Assembly: GCA_911728435.2 (NCBI GenBank)
Contig: OU452204.1
Location: 15,376,001 to 15,440,000, forward strand
DNA from: Apoderus coryli
Taxonomy: Eukaryota; Arthropoda; Insecta; Coleoptera; Attelabidae
Direction of reading: 5' to 3'
Length of the DNA stretch: 64,000 nt
Shown here: piece by piece, positions 1-11,467 of the stretch
How the letters are laid out: each line of letters begins with the position of its first letter
Numbering within the stretch: the first letter of the stretch is position 1
Notes under the pieces: generated by a model
The model's database searches: none
Told to the model about the DNA's origin: nothing
What the model saw: the letters and a program-made list of their open reading frames with translations, nothing else
Made by a program: the position numbers and the translations under genes

Positions 1-784
1 CTAATTGGTTAACTGCCTCAGCAACCCTAACCTAATGCATATCTAAAAACAGTAGATTGTTGGCTCAATACAAATCCATCAAAAGAATAATGCACCGGGC
101 AGCAGGCAGCACTTTGCCATGTCAGTGCATTATGATGTGGAAATTACAGATCTTTTATCTCTGTTTGTGTCCAAGATACCGTGCGGTTATCTTTTGCAAT
201 GCATTTTTAAGACTAAGAGCACCGCCGTGGCAGGAATACCGATCTAATATCTGTTAAAAATTCACCTCCTGGCGTAGCATTGGCCTCGATGAACTGGTAT
301 AATGGAAAAAATGAGGCAGTAACGTTTAAAAGGAATCGATAAATGAGGTGAGATAACGTTGAAGTAAAATGTATGAAAAAATAGGTGAAAACTAAAAAGA
401 TTCAAGTGAATGATTAAAAAAACAACAGGACTAATGCATATATACAGGCAGTACAACAACTGAACTGGCAAACGATGACAGCAGATTCTAGGGATGATTT
501 CATGCGGATTCTCCATTATCATAATATCCAAAACTGCTTTTTAAAGGACCTGTATGTTTCACCTTTCTAGATTAGCTGAATAATTAAGAAAAATCAAATG
601 TCAAAGCGTTGCCTTCAAAGAGCTGTATCTGATTTAAACAGAACTTTCCGTATAAGACGATATCTGGCGAAAATCGGCTTGAAATCATCCATAGAATCTG
701 CTTTCTTCGTATGGTAGTTCAAGTTTGTGGACAACCTGTATAATACATGCTTACGATTACTATACTATTAATGGTGTAGTAATA
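1..784. other. Unassigned AT-rich sequence
   Basis: No coding region, RNA gene or repeat family could be recognised here. Short open frames exist on both strands (for example 57-257 plus and 262-531 minus), but their translations show no domain signature. Confidence 0.4.
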
Positions 785-1010
785 CTTTTTTTTTATTATA
801 GTTCTTGTCCCTATAAGGGCTCTAACGAGAACGAATTACTCCAACTCAGGGATTTCTGTTGTGAACCCTGAGATGGCTAAACAGACCGATCCTCGAGCCA
901 CATTTTGCCATAAAATTGACAAATTCAATCACTATAATTTACCGGCTGTTGTCGATATCCCTTTGTAATGTCAATACCGACCGCAGCCGTCCATAGGCGC
1001 ACCCCTTTAA
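785..1010 (-). pseudogene. LINE ORF2 3' end remnant with C-terminal zinc-finger motif
   Basis: Read on the minus strand, the interval gives a frameshifted protein scrap with the signature CGSRIGLFSHLRVH (plus positions about 840-900). This resembles the Cys/His motif at the very C-terminus of several insect non-LTR retrotransposon ORF2 proteins. The fragment at 52765-53050 contains a related stretch (CDRISGSRTGLFSHLKV), and the two share nucleotide similarity over the segment reading ctaaacagacc on the plus strand. Stops and frameshifts show it is dead. The element is 5' truncated and its limits are approximate. Confidence 0.5.
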
Positions 1011-1156
1011 CTTTTCATAACAATACATGACCTACGATATTTTAAAAATACTGTATTCAAGTATGTTTTCCAGTGCCGTAGTATTCTGTGTGGTATATTT
1101 TATAAACTTTTGAGAGTGATATTGTTTATTTTGAAATGCAAAAAAGCAGAGGCGGA

Positions 1157-1239
1157 ATGATTTGTGCTGCGAAGAAATGCAGGAATAAATATTATAACTG
1201 CAATTTATCATTCTTTAGTTTCCCGATGGATATTCAAAG
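1157..1239 (+). pseudogene. THAP-domain first exon, P-element transposase-like
   Basis: An ATG at 1157 opens a frame reading MICAAKKCRNK, then about ten residues, then SFFSFPMDIQR. It ends at a good splice donor (CAAAG followed by GTAAGA at 1240). This matches the start of a THAP zinc finger: Cys-x2-4-Cys near the N-terminus, then an aromatic-rich F-x-FP segment. THAP genes and P-element transposases commonly break for an intron just after that FP motif. The remaining THAP residues (Trp, and the CxxHF motif) should lie in the next exon, which I did not find. A P-transposase-like C-terminal exon lies at 3127-3298 on the same strand, with a LINE between them. The reading is plausible, but the gene is probably dead. 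Confidence 0.55.
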
Positions 1240-1861
1240 GTAAGATATTTATGTAGTATTTGAATTAGATGCATATAAAATTAGAATCAAATAATATCAT
1301 ATAGGTACCTACATTAAATCAAATTACCAATTGTTATTTTGAAAAACAAATATTTCTAAACAAACTGTTTAAAAGATTGAGCCTACTTGTCTAAAAAAAT
1401 CACACAAATTTTTTAAAAAACATGAATAACTTCGCTTAATTTCGCAGCACAGTGGCCCTTTTTTTTATCACTTGGTTCAGTCTATTTGCCCATAAAAGTC
1501 CAATACATCTTAAGCATTCTAAAAAGAGAGCTTAAAAATCTTACTACATGAGTGCAAAAATTCTATTAAATTCTGACAGTGTTTATTAAATTTGAATTAC
1601 ATATTTTAACTATTATAGATATTAGCAAGTAGTAAATTCTCGTCTCAGGTTTTATTGCCCATTTATTGGGGGTGATTTTACCACGTTTTGTAGGTATATA
1701 ATGGGAAATTCCCAACATGTGTGCTTGCGTTGTTTTTCTGAAGGCCATAACCAGGTAAAATATAATACATTCTCAATTATACTTAAGGAATTGAAAATCG
1801 GTAGACCAATTGTATAAATTAGAATAATTTTATTTTACTCTATCTAAAATTAATAATAAAC
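1240..1861 (+). other. Putative intron of the THAP/P-like pseudogene
   Basis: This stretch follows the donor at 1240 and precedes a LINE insertion. No convincing THAP second exon was found. A segment at about 1640-1755 reads as a short open stretch on both strands and ends in CCAG before GTAAAA, but it has no recognisable domain. Confidence 0.3.
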
Positions 1862-3075
1862 TAGAAGATCTAAGCGGAGACACACAGTTTGGTTTTAAAA
1901 GCGGAATGGGGACTCGTGAAGCCGTTTTCTGCCTGAATACTTTAGTACAAAACAGCTTAGACCAACGAAAAGACATATATATGCTGTTTATTGATTACGA
2001 GAAGGCCTTCGACAATGTTAGACATGACACCTTGTTGAAACTTCTGCACAATGCCAATATTGACGCAAAAGATATATGAGAATCATCCAAAATCTATACT
2101 GGAATTAAAAAGCCTGTGTAAGATTTGAGAAATCACTAACAACAGACGAATTTAAAGTTCTAAAGGGGGTTCGACAAGGGTGCATACTGTCACCAATACT
2201 ATTTAACTTATACGTCGAAAATATATTTTCTGAGGCGCTGGAAGACTTAGAGTGTGGGATTAAAGTAAATGGTATACCAATTAACAACATACGGTATGCA
2301 GACGACACCGTAATCATTGCTGACAGTGAAGAGGACTTACAACTAATGCTGGAACAGATAAATACAGTTGGAAAGGGGAATGGTCTCGAAATAAACATAC
2401 AAAAGACAAAGTACATGATAGTAAGCAGAAACCCTCCTCAAAATGCTGTGTTAAACTTGGAAGACCAATCTATTGAACGAGTGCAAAACTTTAAATACCT
2501 TGGAACCAACATAAATGAACAATGGAATCCCGAACAGGAAATTTGCTGTCGCATACAACAAGCGAGGCAAGCTTTCACAAGCCTAAGACCCTTTCTTTGT
2601 CCCTCAAATTAAGATGCAGAATGGTGCAGTGTTACGTCTGGTACATCCTGTTATATGGAATGGAAACATGGACTCTGAAGATCCGGTCGATAAACAAGCT
2701 TGAGGCTTTTGAAATGTGGTGTCTAAGAAGGATGCTACGTATATCGTGGGTAGACCGAGTTCGAAATGAAGACGTTCTTAGAAGGGCGGGATGCGAAAGA
2801 AAACTTTTCAACATAATCAAGAAACGGAAAATTGGATACCTGGGACAAATACTACGAGGAGAGAAGTACAAAATACCACAGATAATTCTCCAAGGAAAAA
2901 TTGAAGGGAAGAGAGGAGTATGACGTAAACAGATGTCCTGGTTGAGAAACATCAAGAACTGGACAGGCATTAGCAATACGGGCGAGCTCTGTCGCGCTGC
3001 GGAAGCAGGGACCCTTATTATGATGAGATAGTCGCCAACGCACTAGAAGTGTACGGCATTTTAAGAAGAAGAAAA
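1862..3075 (+). pseudogene. Non-LTR retrotransposon ORF2 (reverse transcriptase) fragment, 5' truncated
   Basis: The plus strand encodes reverse transcriptase broken by stops and frameshifts. RT block 2-3 is at 1867-2075 (FGFKSGMGTREAVFCLN, then DYEKAFDNVRHD with the first catalytic Asp). The GVRQGCILSPILFNLY block is at about 2170-2210, and the catalytic YADD box (RYADDTVIIA) at about 2290-2320. The thumb follows (FKYLGTNINEQ). The C-terminal region reads CYVWYILLYGMETWTLK, LRRMLRISW and IGYLGQILRGEKY in a second frame (2560-2920). There is an in-frame stop at 2076 and a frame change near 2610. The endonuclease and the front of RT are missing. The 3' end runs into a short TTAAGAAGAAGAA tail at 3060-3073, as in LINEs with microsatellite-like tails. 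The clade (RTE-like or a relative) is not certain. Confidence 0.92.
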
Positions 3076-3126
3076 TTAATAAATTTATATTTGCCAGTAA
3101 TCAATTACACTTTTTTTTTTCTTTAG

Positions 3127-3298
3127 AGCTGAACAATACATTTCCAAATTAGAAAATATATTTCAAAATAATTTTGAAAATTGTTTAATTAAGTTAAATA
3201 TTATTAATAATTTTATTAATTTAAACCAAAATGTAACGTTTGAACATCCATGTTCTAATTTCCCAAAAAAATTGTTACCAAATTATATTTTAGGTTAA
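3127..3298 (+). pseudogene. P-transposase-like C-terminal exon
   Basis: A polypyrimidine run and CTTTAG (to 3126) form a strong 3' splice site. An open frame follows to a stop at 3296-3298. It begins AEQYISKLENIFQNNF and ends with a segment reading VTFEHPCSNFPKKLLPNYILG. The I/V-x-F-x-x-PC-x-x-FP motif near the C-terminus is typical of P-element/THAP9-type transposases, where it is usually followed by a basic Tyr-rich tail that is absent here. Together with the THAP exon at 1157-1239 on the same strand, it suggests one P-like gene whose intron later received the LINE at 1862-3075. The truncated tail suggests a dead copy. Confidence 0.5.
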
Positions 3299-6200
3299 GG
3301 TCATTTTATACATTAAAATTAATCCATAGAAATTTTAAAAATATAAAAAAAATAAAATGATTATATGGAAACATGAATAAAAGTAAAAAAGTATTTGTTT
3401 GTATTTATAATTAATAAAGATGTAATTCTATTATAAAATAACTCTATTACTCCCCTGTCTTTACCTATCCTCTAATTTCAATAAAACGTAAATACGGATC
3501 TGCATCATGTATATTAAAAAATGGCTACCACCTGCCTCGCACAGGACAATAGAAAATGGTGGGAGTTCATATTCTCTTTATTTATTCTATGGTGTCGTGG
3601 TTGACAGACCAAGTCTTGCACTTGTCTTGTCTTGTTTTGTTAAACAAGGTTAGTCTTATCCCAGGAGACTTAGCTTGCGGGTAAATATTTAATAATTGCT
3701 GAGCCATCTGTTGAATTAATAGGTTTTTTTTCTTGAAAAATGTTTTTTAAATATTAACTTTTCTTCATGGTAGTTGTACCCAAGTAAATTCATAAAGTTT
3801 GTGATACTGGCATGGTTATGGATAAGCATCAGCGAGTTTTCAAAGGAGCGAACTGCAGCTCTTGTTGTTCAAAATCTGTGTGACACCGCAATAAGTTAAT
3901 AGAGCAGGACAAATGAACAGCATTCAAGTTTCTTTCAAAAGAGTATTGCATTTTAATAAGCCAAAAAAAATCGCATAAGTGTAGTTTCAATAGAGCTATA
4001 ATAAATGTCAAGCTTTTGTCGTTCATACCCTAAAATTGAAATGTGTGTCGACGCCTATGGTTGCAAACAAATGTGCCATGATGTCTCTTCCCCATACTTC
4101 ATATTTTTATTCTTGTTTGCTGCGAATAACTTCGCAACCGCGTCTAATTGCTAACTTCTGCTGAAGGGAGACACATTATGATTTATAACAGAACTCTCTC
4201 TACAACAGTCTGTATTAACATTGGCGTCTTCACATAGAGATTGAATGAAAACTATTTTCACTTCATATCATCCAAAGTAATGTTGCTATTATAAAATGTA
4301 TTGAATGCTGGACAAAAGAATTAAAATTTTAATACTTACTGGTATCATGTTACCGTGCATTAAGGAATAAAAGAATGTTCACCGGGAATTAATGAAGATG
4401 ATGTTTCACTCTGTTAATGAATGACGCTCCGAAGCTATTAAAATAGCGAGTTTGTTTCATCATCATGGTTATGACAAATTCTGTTTAGTAATCAAATGCA
4501 GGTGCTTTTTAATAATAATCCTAGCAGGATTAGCCTTGCGAAGACCGGGTCATTTCCGTTTAGTCAACTTGACAATCAGCAGCTAATTAATGGTTGATAA
4601 AAAAATTACATTACGAATTTATGGATAATGCGTATTCAAAGAGTGATAGTAGTTCAGTCCTTTCCAATTTTTTTCAATTCAGTATTTCCTAGGTTTCAAG
4701 TCATTTGCTTTACTTCACCATAACCAGCCGCACATTAAGATTTCGTCTATTGACCGTTATATCTATCACAATTCCTTAGAGCGTTGCAATGACTACCTAT
4801 TTCTTCAACAACATCCTGCTTCTTGCCAATGCAATCACTTACCTTACATGGATAACCTCAATCTTCAAGAAGCAATAGGCTCTAAGCAACAAACCACCTT
4901 TGGCGTTGGTGTTATTTTCTCCCAGTTGTACCGGGTTTTAAATTTCCAAGTACAATTCTAAAACTTTTTCATACAAACCTTTTTTCCCTATCTTCCTAAA
5001 CAAATGGTGGCGGAGCCGAAGAACGTTGTTTTGTAGAAAGTTATCTAACTTTCTTACGTGTAGTCCGATTTTAATAAAATTAGGCTCAATGTAAGGGTAA
5101 TGTTTGGGAGTATCAAAAAAGTATTGCTGCTTTTATTTATTTTTTATATCTGGCCGCTAGATGGAGATATATAACAATGTTTCCAATTTTCTTAGAAAAA
5201 TCAAATGGAATGGTACTATTAGCACAGTTTAATATACAGTTACTTCACTTCGTATAGGAACGTTTTATCTCTCTGTCGACAAAGCAATTCGCCGCACTTA
5301 TAATTGTAGTATAGTATCTTATATATAGTATAACATAGTAGCGGGCCAGAATGTGGCTGGGATTGCGACGAGTCGATGCCGTTTTTAGCGTCTACTGACT
5401 TATTATTCTATGCTATTAGTCTTCACAAGATAGAAAGAGCATATCAAAAAAAAAAGAAAACAGTGAAAACCGGAAGTCTCTCTTTTTCCTGTAGATCTCA
5501 ATGATTGAATATATCTTTACCTAAATTTAACATTCAACAAATTTTTATATAATGAATAGTGGGCTGTAATGAAGAAATACGCATGTTATTATGTCAACGA
5601 AGTTAATGTCAATGTCAAATATAATTAATATGTTTGTCACATTAGTCTGTGGATTTATTTCTTTTGTGTTACATTTGATTTTTTAATTAAAAAGTCCTAT
5701 TACCAACGAACAAGCATTTGATTTGTTGGCGGTTATTTCGAGTGCGTCAAAAATGTTTTGCCGCTTTGCAAGGCTCTATGCACTTAGATATCCGCAAAGA
5801 CGATCCTATAAGAAAAATGTCATTATAGGATTGGCAAATCGTTTATCATCGTTCGTGAATTTTATTGTAAACTGATTGAGTACCGACATAATTTCGAATA
5901 TACTTTAATCATTTTCATTGAACACTTTTTCCTGTGATATTTTAATTGAATATAGTTAGTAACTGGGTAGATTAAATTTATTAAGCGATAGAACGTTGGT
6001 TTCTGGTTTTGACGGCCCATAAACCAGTGGAGCAACCCTCACCTTACTCCTGACCGAGCTGCCGGTGGTTAGGATTGCTTCGATTGGGCTACCTTTCCAC
6101 TCTGCCGCTTATTCTCTTGGTTTGTAACAAATATACAGTTCAACATTTTAGTACAATTAAAAATCCTAACAATCGTCTAATATTTACTAGTAAATTCTGG

Positions 6201-7630
6201 TTTATTAAAAATTAGTAGTTCTAAACAATGAAATCTTAATAAAGGAAATCTAAGACAAAACCATGTTAGTGAAATCGATATAGTATATCGAAATTTATAG
6301 CAATATTATAGGTAAGTAAAATTTCCTTGAAGAAACCATGTAAGTATGTATGGGAGAGATATTTTATGTAAGTCCACCAAATAATTACAGTTAATTTGGT
6401 ATCGTATATAAAATACCTATCCCTTATTGATTCTAATCTAGTTTAAATGTTCTATCACGACTTTGCTTCAAATACCAACGAGACGGTAGTTGTGTTCAGT
6501 AATTTATTTGATAACTGCTTTAACGTACCCATGTGAAAGAGTGGATTTTTTATGTAGTCGATGGTATTACAACAATGATTTTACAATGGATTTAGAAAAA
6601 GATAAATAAAGTACGGGAATTTTACGCCAACTTTTTCTGGACACAAATTAAAGTTGGCTTAGATCGAAATTCGCAAAATGCTAAAAATGGAACATCATCC
6701 GCTATCTTGAATTTCTTCTCTCATCCTTTTAAATGCTAGAAATTCGTAACTAAAATGTCATCCTCAAAAATAACTTGTTGTAAATGCATGTGGACTCGTC
6801 GCAGCATCAGTTCCTCGCGAGCTCGGAAAATAAAGTGAGGTTTATTGGTCTATTGAAGGCAGCGGAATCTCAGCACAGTCCGTTACTTACCTTCTGTCTG
6901 TTATACAGAAAGCTGAAAGAGCAGGGACTTTGTTAAATGTCCTAATGATTGTGGCTCCATCAAATGGTTCATCCGAGATAAAAGTTTTTATTTATCCAAA
7001 TGACATGACATTTATCCCTGTCAATTCTATTTAACAAATTTAATTCGTCGGATACTCAGAAAAGTACACAGAATTTCGCCATATTTAATTTTACTCAAAT
7101 AAAATCTACGCTATTTGATAGATGTTTATATGTGGAGTTCATAGGCGTAATTTTTTTATTTGGTCTCAGTTTCAAAATATGAACCAAACTTATGTTCTTT
7201 TTAAATTAAACTACCCTGATCTTTTTTAGTCATTTAAATTGCATATTTTTTCCCCTATCAAATATTATATGACACTTGATAGTTTTATTTTTAGAAATAT
7301 CAAAAAACGATAGCGTTATAAAAAACATTATTATAGGTTTTTTGGACACCCTGTAATTTTGACATAGTGTTAAATTCTGTTGCGATTATCTTTTATGATA
7401 TCAGTCTTTAAAAAGAACAAACAAACAAACAAAATGTAAACTTATATTACTACAACAACAAAGAAAAATTTAAATATATTTCACAAAAATTGTTAAAATT
7501 GATTTCCGTTAACATTTCGCACATTTTTCTAATTATGCTAAGGCATTCACAATTTTGAGGGGTTCTGGTTGTAAACCCCTAAATTCTCTCACTAGGGCAG
7601 CACGTAAATCTTCTATTGTCTCATATATAT
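3299..7630. other. Unassigned intergenic sequence
   Basis: No coding region, RNA gene or recognisable repeat could be supported over about 4.3 kb. The ORF at 3829-4026 (minus) has no recognisable content. A GC-richer patch at about 6005-6115 stands out from its surroundings but gave no clear translation. There is an ACACCCTG-type motif at 7347-7354, of the kind found at ends of Tc1/mariner-like elements, without a visible partner. Confidence 0.4.
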
Positions 7631-8430
7631 ACGAGGCATGTTTTTTAAGTAAGTACCGTTTTGGAATCAAAAAAAGACGTGCAAAGATATCGCAATAATT
7701 TTATTTTTACATGAAAGCCTGTACCTTAATCTACTTTTCTACATAATTTCTGTGAATATTGAGGCACTTGTCATAACGTGGCACCAGTTTTTGAATACCC
7801 TCCTCATAAAATTCTGCCGCCTGACTTGTTAACCACTGTATCACAAATGTTTTGACTTCGTTATCGTCTTGAAGACGCTGACCACCCAGGTGTTTCTTCA
7901 AGTGCAGGAACAAATGGTAGTCGCTGGGCGCCAGATCTGGGCTGTATGGAGGATAATCTAGAGTTTCCCATTTAAAAGATTTGATGATGATCTTTGGTCC
8001 GATTAGCCACATGTGGACGGGCATTGTCATGCAGCAAAACGATACTCACCTTGCCACGTCTTTTGTTCTGGATTGCACGACGCAGATTGTTCAATGTCTC
8101 ACAATAAGACGCTGTATTGATTGTCTCATTACGAGGCAGAAACTCCACTAGCAATACTCCTTTTCTATCCCAAAAAACTGTGCACATGATTTTCCGGGCA
8201 GAAATTGTTTGCTTAAACTTTACTCTTTTGGGTGATGATGAATGTCGCCATTCCATGGATTGTTGTTTCGATTCTGGTGTGACGTAGGACACCCATGTTT
8301 CGTCACCAGTAACAATTTGGTCTAAAAAATCTTCACCTTCATTGTGGTACCGCTCAAGGAAAGTCAATGCACTCAATTTGGCTCCCTTGAACTTACATAA
8401 CCCCAAATTATTTTTCATTGTCCTCTTGAG
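7631..8430 (-). mobile_element. Mariner transposon, 5' truncated, transposase pseudogene
   Basis: Minus-strand frames 7972-8418 and 7731-8030 together cover the catalytic half of a mariner (DD34D-type) transposase. Visible blocks are DQIVTGDETWVSYVTPESK with the first catalytic Asp, VLLHDNARPHVA with the second, and YPPYSPDLAPSDYHLF with the third. The usual C-terminus RYDKCLNIHRNYVEK precedes the stop at 7731. A frameshift between the second and third Asp blocks breaks the frame (overlap at about 7972-8030), and the N-terminal helix-turn-helix half is missing. The 3' inverted repeat begins ACGAGGCATG at 7631. No matching repeat was found on the far side, so the copy is 5' truncated and inactive. 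Mariner normally inserts at TA dinucleotides. Confidence 0.93.
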
Positions 8431-9046
8431 ATATTATTTTACTTTATTAATAACCTTTTTAGCGCGACTATGATGTTACATGTTAGTAGAATTTCTCTCG
8501 GCAAACGGTCATACATAACCAAGCACACCACCGCACCCGCCTAGAAGAAAACCGTGCTGCACGGTTATTTTCAGTAAAGTTCCCCGCAAAATTCAAAGCG
8601 ACTGCGAAACTAATTGTCCTAATAGCGTATACAGAATTTCACTATTTTTTACTTGTTTTATTCTAAATTATAAATTTCCGTTTTCTCATTTTTTTTTTCT
8701 CCGCATTTATAATATATATATATCTGCTATAACACTTCAATTCTCCTCTTACTATTCTTATCTGACTCCGCGAGGCAATCATAATAACACTGTGCGATAC
8801 TGAGGATGGGTTTAATGAACCTGAAATCGGGCTAATAGCAGAAGCAGCAATAGCGAACAATTATATTCATAAATCTTTTAACTAGCCCGAGCGAAAAAGG
8901 AGATAATTATATTTTCTTTTATATTCCTTAATGGTGGATTATCATTTTTTCTTGAAATTATGTATCAGCACAATTTAGGTTTAAAGATTTTAATCACTGC
9001 ATGAAAAAAAATCGGTTGTGTCGCCTCAAAACTTTCCCGACAAAAT
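8431..9046. other. Unassigned sequence
   Basis: A stretch at about 8490-8580 is GC-richer than its neighbours, and an AT dinucleotide tract lies at about 8709-8724. No gene or known repeat was recognised. Confidence 0.35.
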
Positions 9047-9555
9047 AATAATAATAATAATTTATTTTCTAACAGGCTTACGCCCAATTATACAAGAAGA
9101 AGTAGAATAAATACAAATAATTGTATAACTAATATACAAATGCAAAACATAATGCAAAAAATAACTAATAAGCTTAGATTAATCCAGATAACAATATGCA
9201 CGCAATTTATTGTAAATGCCAAAATGTGATTTACTTTGATGTGATTTTTGTTATGATATCGGTATCAATGAATTCATTCACAACATGTAGGTAATCAATA
9301 AAGTAGTGAAACGAATTATGCAGCAGAAACGAACAGTTGAATGAATAAAGAGCGATCCAATAAAAATATGTGTTCAAAAACTATAGCACACGGAAAACCT
9401 TAACTTAGATTCGACATAATATATCTTCGCAGATCAGCACCAAATTCACCAACACTGGCATTATAAAAGTTTAATTCTTTAACAATATTAAGTATATTTG
9501 CCAACGCACAAGCTCTAGCCCCTGCACTGGCGTCCGCCCTGCATAGTTTGTTCTG
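9047..9555 (-). pseudogene. LINE 3' end, 5' truncated (same family as 9556-10425)
   Basis: Read on the minus strand, the fragment begins inside the ORF2 C-terminus: RADASAGARACALANIL, then VKELNFYNASVGEFGADL, encoded at about 9415-9550. It continues through a 3' UTR and ends in an ATT repeat tail (plus (AAT)n at 9047-9060). The C-terminal protein matches in style the end of the neighbouring copy, and the 3' UTRs share a segment reading AATTGGGC with CCTG on the sense strand. It abuts the 3' tail of the next LINE. Confidence 0.7.
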
Positions 9556-10425
9556 TGATAAATAAATAATAAATAATCATTTATTGCCTAGCAGGCCTGA
9601 GCCCAATTACAAGACAAAAATTACATAGTTTCAATCAATATCAAATAAATCTAACAAACGACAAAAGTACCAGAATGCTTAATAATTCATAATACAAAAT
9701 AACCAGATGAAGGAGTACCCATGGGCCATATAACAACACCACAGGTCTTAACAATAACTATATAAAACATAAAAACAACCAAGTAGAACCCAAACAACAA
9801 TATTGATGTTTAATAAAAATGTCCCATGCATCTCCGCAGATCAGTCAGGAATCTGCCAATTTTGCGAAAAAATCTAGTTCTTTATGTAAATTAAATGTAT
9901 TCGTCAACTTACAAGCTTTAGTCAATGGCGCACGTCCCTCATAGTTGGTTCGAAGATACGACACTTCGAATATATAATTGTTGCGGGCATAGTATTGCGA
10001 AATATGAAATTTTATTTGACTCAGGAGCTGAGGACAGTCAATTAGAAAATGTATTAATTTAAAAAGAAATACCTGATAGGCGCAGATCCTGCGCACAGAC
10101 AGTGGTTGAACGTCATAACCGCGCAACAATAGTGCATTATCATATCCCTTTATAGGGTAATGTCCATGATCCTTGAAATATACGTACTTAAAAAATTTTC
10201 TTTGGACACGTTCGATCCTGTCCTCATGAACCCGGTATATTGGTGACCATATGACAGACGCATATTCCAATTTGGACCTGATCAGGGAAAAATACAACAT
10301 CTTTAAGCAACTAATGTTGTGAAAATTTGTTGTTGTTCTGATAACAAAGCCCAGAGACCGAAATGCACCTTTAATAAGGGCATCTATATGCTGATTGAAG
10401 TGATATGGAACTACAAACATATTGT
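9556..10425 (-). pseudogene. LINE ORF2 C-terminal domain and 3' UTR (jockey-like)
   Basis: An open frame at 9845-10420 encodes about 191 residues of the region downstream of RT: FHNISCLKMLYFSLIRSKLE, then YASVIWSPIYRVHEDRIERVQ. This is typical of the post-RT domain of jockey-group insect LINEs. The frame ends at 9845 and is followed on the minus strand by about 290 bp of 3' UTR and an A/T-rich repeat tail near 9556-9575. The endonuclease and RT catalytic blocks are absent, so the copy is strongly 5' truncated. The surviving frame is uninterrupted, which suggests moderate age. Confidence 0.9.
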
Positions 10426-10756
10426 TACAAAACAGAATAATATTGATAATTATTACTATAATTGTATTATTTCTATTATTTCCAATAAATTAACCTAACA
10501 AACTAACTTACTTCACAAACAAAATTAGAAATAAAAAAAAGTTGCCAGATGTGGGATTTGAACGCAGGACCTTCCGCATGCAAAGCCCGCACTGTACTAC
10601 TGATGACACCAACGCTTATGGAATTTAAGTTCTGTACCAACTACCTAACTGGTGAAATTTTAAACGCAATTTTCTCGAGAATTATGGCGTTAAATATCAA
10701 AAGTAACCTATCGCTGTAAAGCAGTTAAAAATGCTTTAAAATGATGTATCACTCGA
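10426..10756 (-). repeat. SINE-like interspersed repeat with tRNA-like segment, copy 1
   Basis: On the minus strand the repeat has a left part (plus 10640-10756), then a tRNA-like segment (plus about 10547-10615), then a tail rich in AATAAT. The tRNA-like segment has a GTTCAAATCCC box B, a CATCAGTAGTAC stretch in the box A position and a GCATGCGG anticodon arm. A second copy lies on the plus strand at 39600-39905 with the same order of parts, including CAGTAGGGGTCGAGTGATAC, ATTCTCGAGA and TTTATTGGAAATAAT. It is probably spread by LINE machinery. tRNAscan would probably reject it as a functional tRNA. Confidence 0.6.
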
Positions 10757-11098
10757 CCCCTACTGCTATTTTATAAATTTGTTGAACCTAGCTTAGAATT
10801 TCTTTTTAGGCAATAGCGCGGTAAAAAGAGAAATTGAGCAAGGTTTGTGTCGAATGTACCTTTTAGAAGGCAGTGGCCACTGAACACTCCTGTTTACCAT
10901 ATGCACTGATTTCATTACAAGCACAACGTATTAGGGCAGAAAACACTACAAAAAGACTGATTATTAATCTATGGAAGAGTCGCATCTTTTTCCTTTCCTA
11001 TAAACTCAACAACTTTATTAGCACATGCAACAATTTTGACACTAATATTAACGAAAATTTTGTTCAAAATCAATCCTATACTTTATATACTTTTTTAG

Positions 11099-11467
11099 TG
11101 ATAATTCAGGAAATGAAAGTCTCCACGAAATAAATTTAATAGATTCCTCTACAAATTACAACCATACATGTTTCGGAGCACATGCCCCATCATCAGTGGT
11201 TATGTAAGCTAACAATCATTATTATTAATATTGTTTAATCTCTGAGAAATGTATTGATTTCATTAAGTGGAAAAAAAAAATTATGTGTAAAGTCAAATAA
11301 CTTAATATGTACTAAAACTTAAATGTTAAATTGCAAATAATTTGACTATATTTTTTTATTATTCATCACTTGAGTTTTATTTTTCTTTTTCTTTTTGTAA
11401 ATCATTTGTTTAAATAAAAAGAAAGAAAGCAAATGTTATGCCAATTGAGTTGGTTTTTGGTTGTGGC
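11099..11467 (-). mobile_element. Hammerhead-ribozyme element, 369-bp insertion with 10-bp target duplication
   Basis: Compared with the paralogous long repeat at about 44.5 kb, which has a single ACTTTTTTAG at this place, this copy has the word twice (11089-11098 and 11468-11477) with 369 bp between them. These therefore mark the exact ends of an insertion and its 10-bp target-site duplication. The insert carries a hammerhead ribozyme (11156-11207, minus) and a CTCCAC...AATAAATTTAAT block just outside it. Those features are shared with the elements near 19.6, 24.4, 27.0, 32.5 and 42.6 kb. No protein is encoded. It probably belongs to a non-autonomous Penelope-like (PLE) or retrozyme-type family moved by reverse transcription; that assignment is inference. 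Confidence 0.8.
11156..11207 (-). ncRNA. Hammerhead ribozyme, type I, minimal stem III (copy H1)
   Basis: On the minus strand the core reads CUGAUGA, one extra U, stem II GGGGC/GCUCC closing an AUGU loop, then GAAA. Stem III is the self-complementary ACAUGU, and the predicted cleavage triplet is GUA (between plus 11165 and 11164). Stem I pairs AACCA with UGGUU and continues UUAC/GUAA across a two-base bulge. All the invariant core bases of the hammerhead family are present. Stem III of only two base pairs suggests action as a dimer, as described for Penelope-like and retrozyme ribozymes. Confidence 0.82.

Noticed and set aside
10547..10615. A functional tRNA gene
   Set aside because: Box B and an anticodon-like arm exist, but acceptor and D stems do not pair, and the same sequence lies in a dispersed repeat at 39.7 kb.
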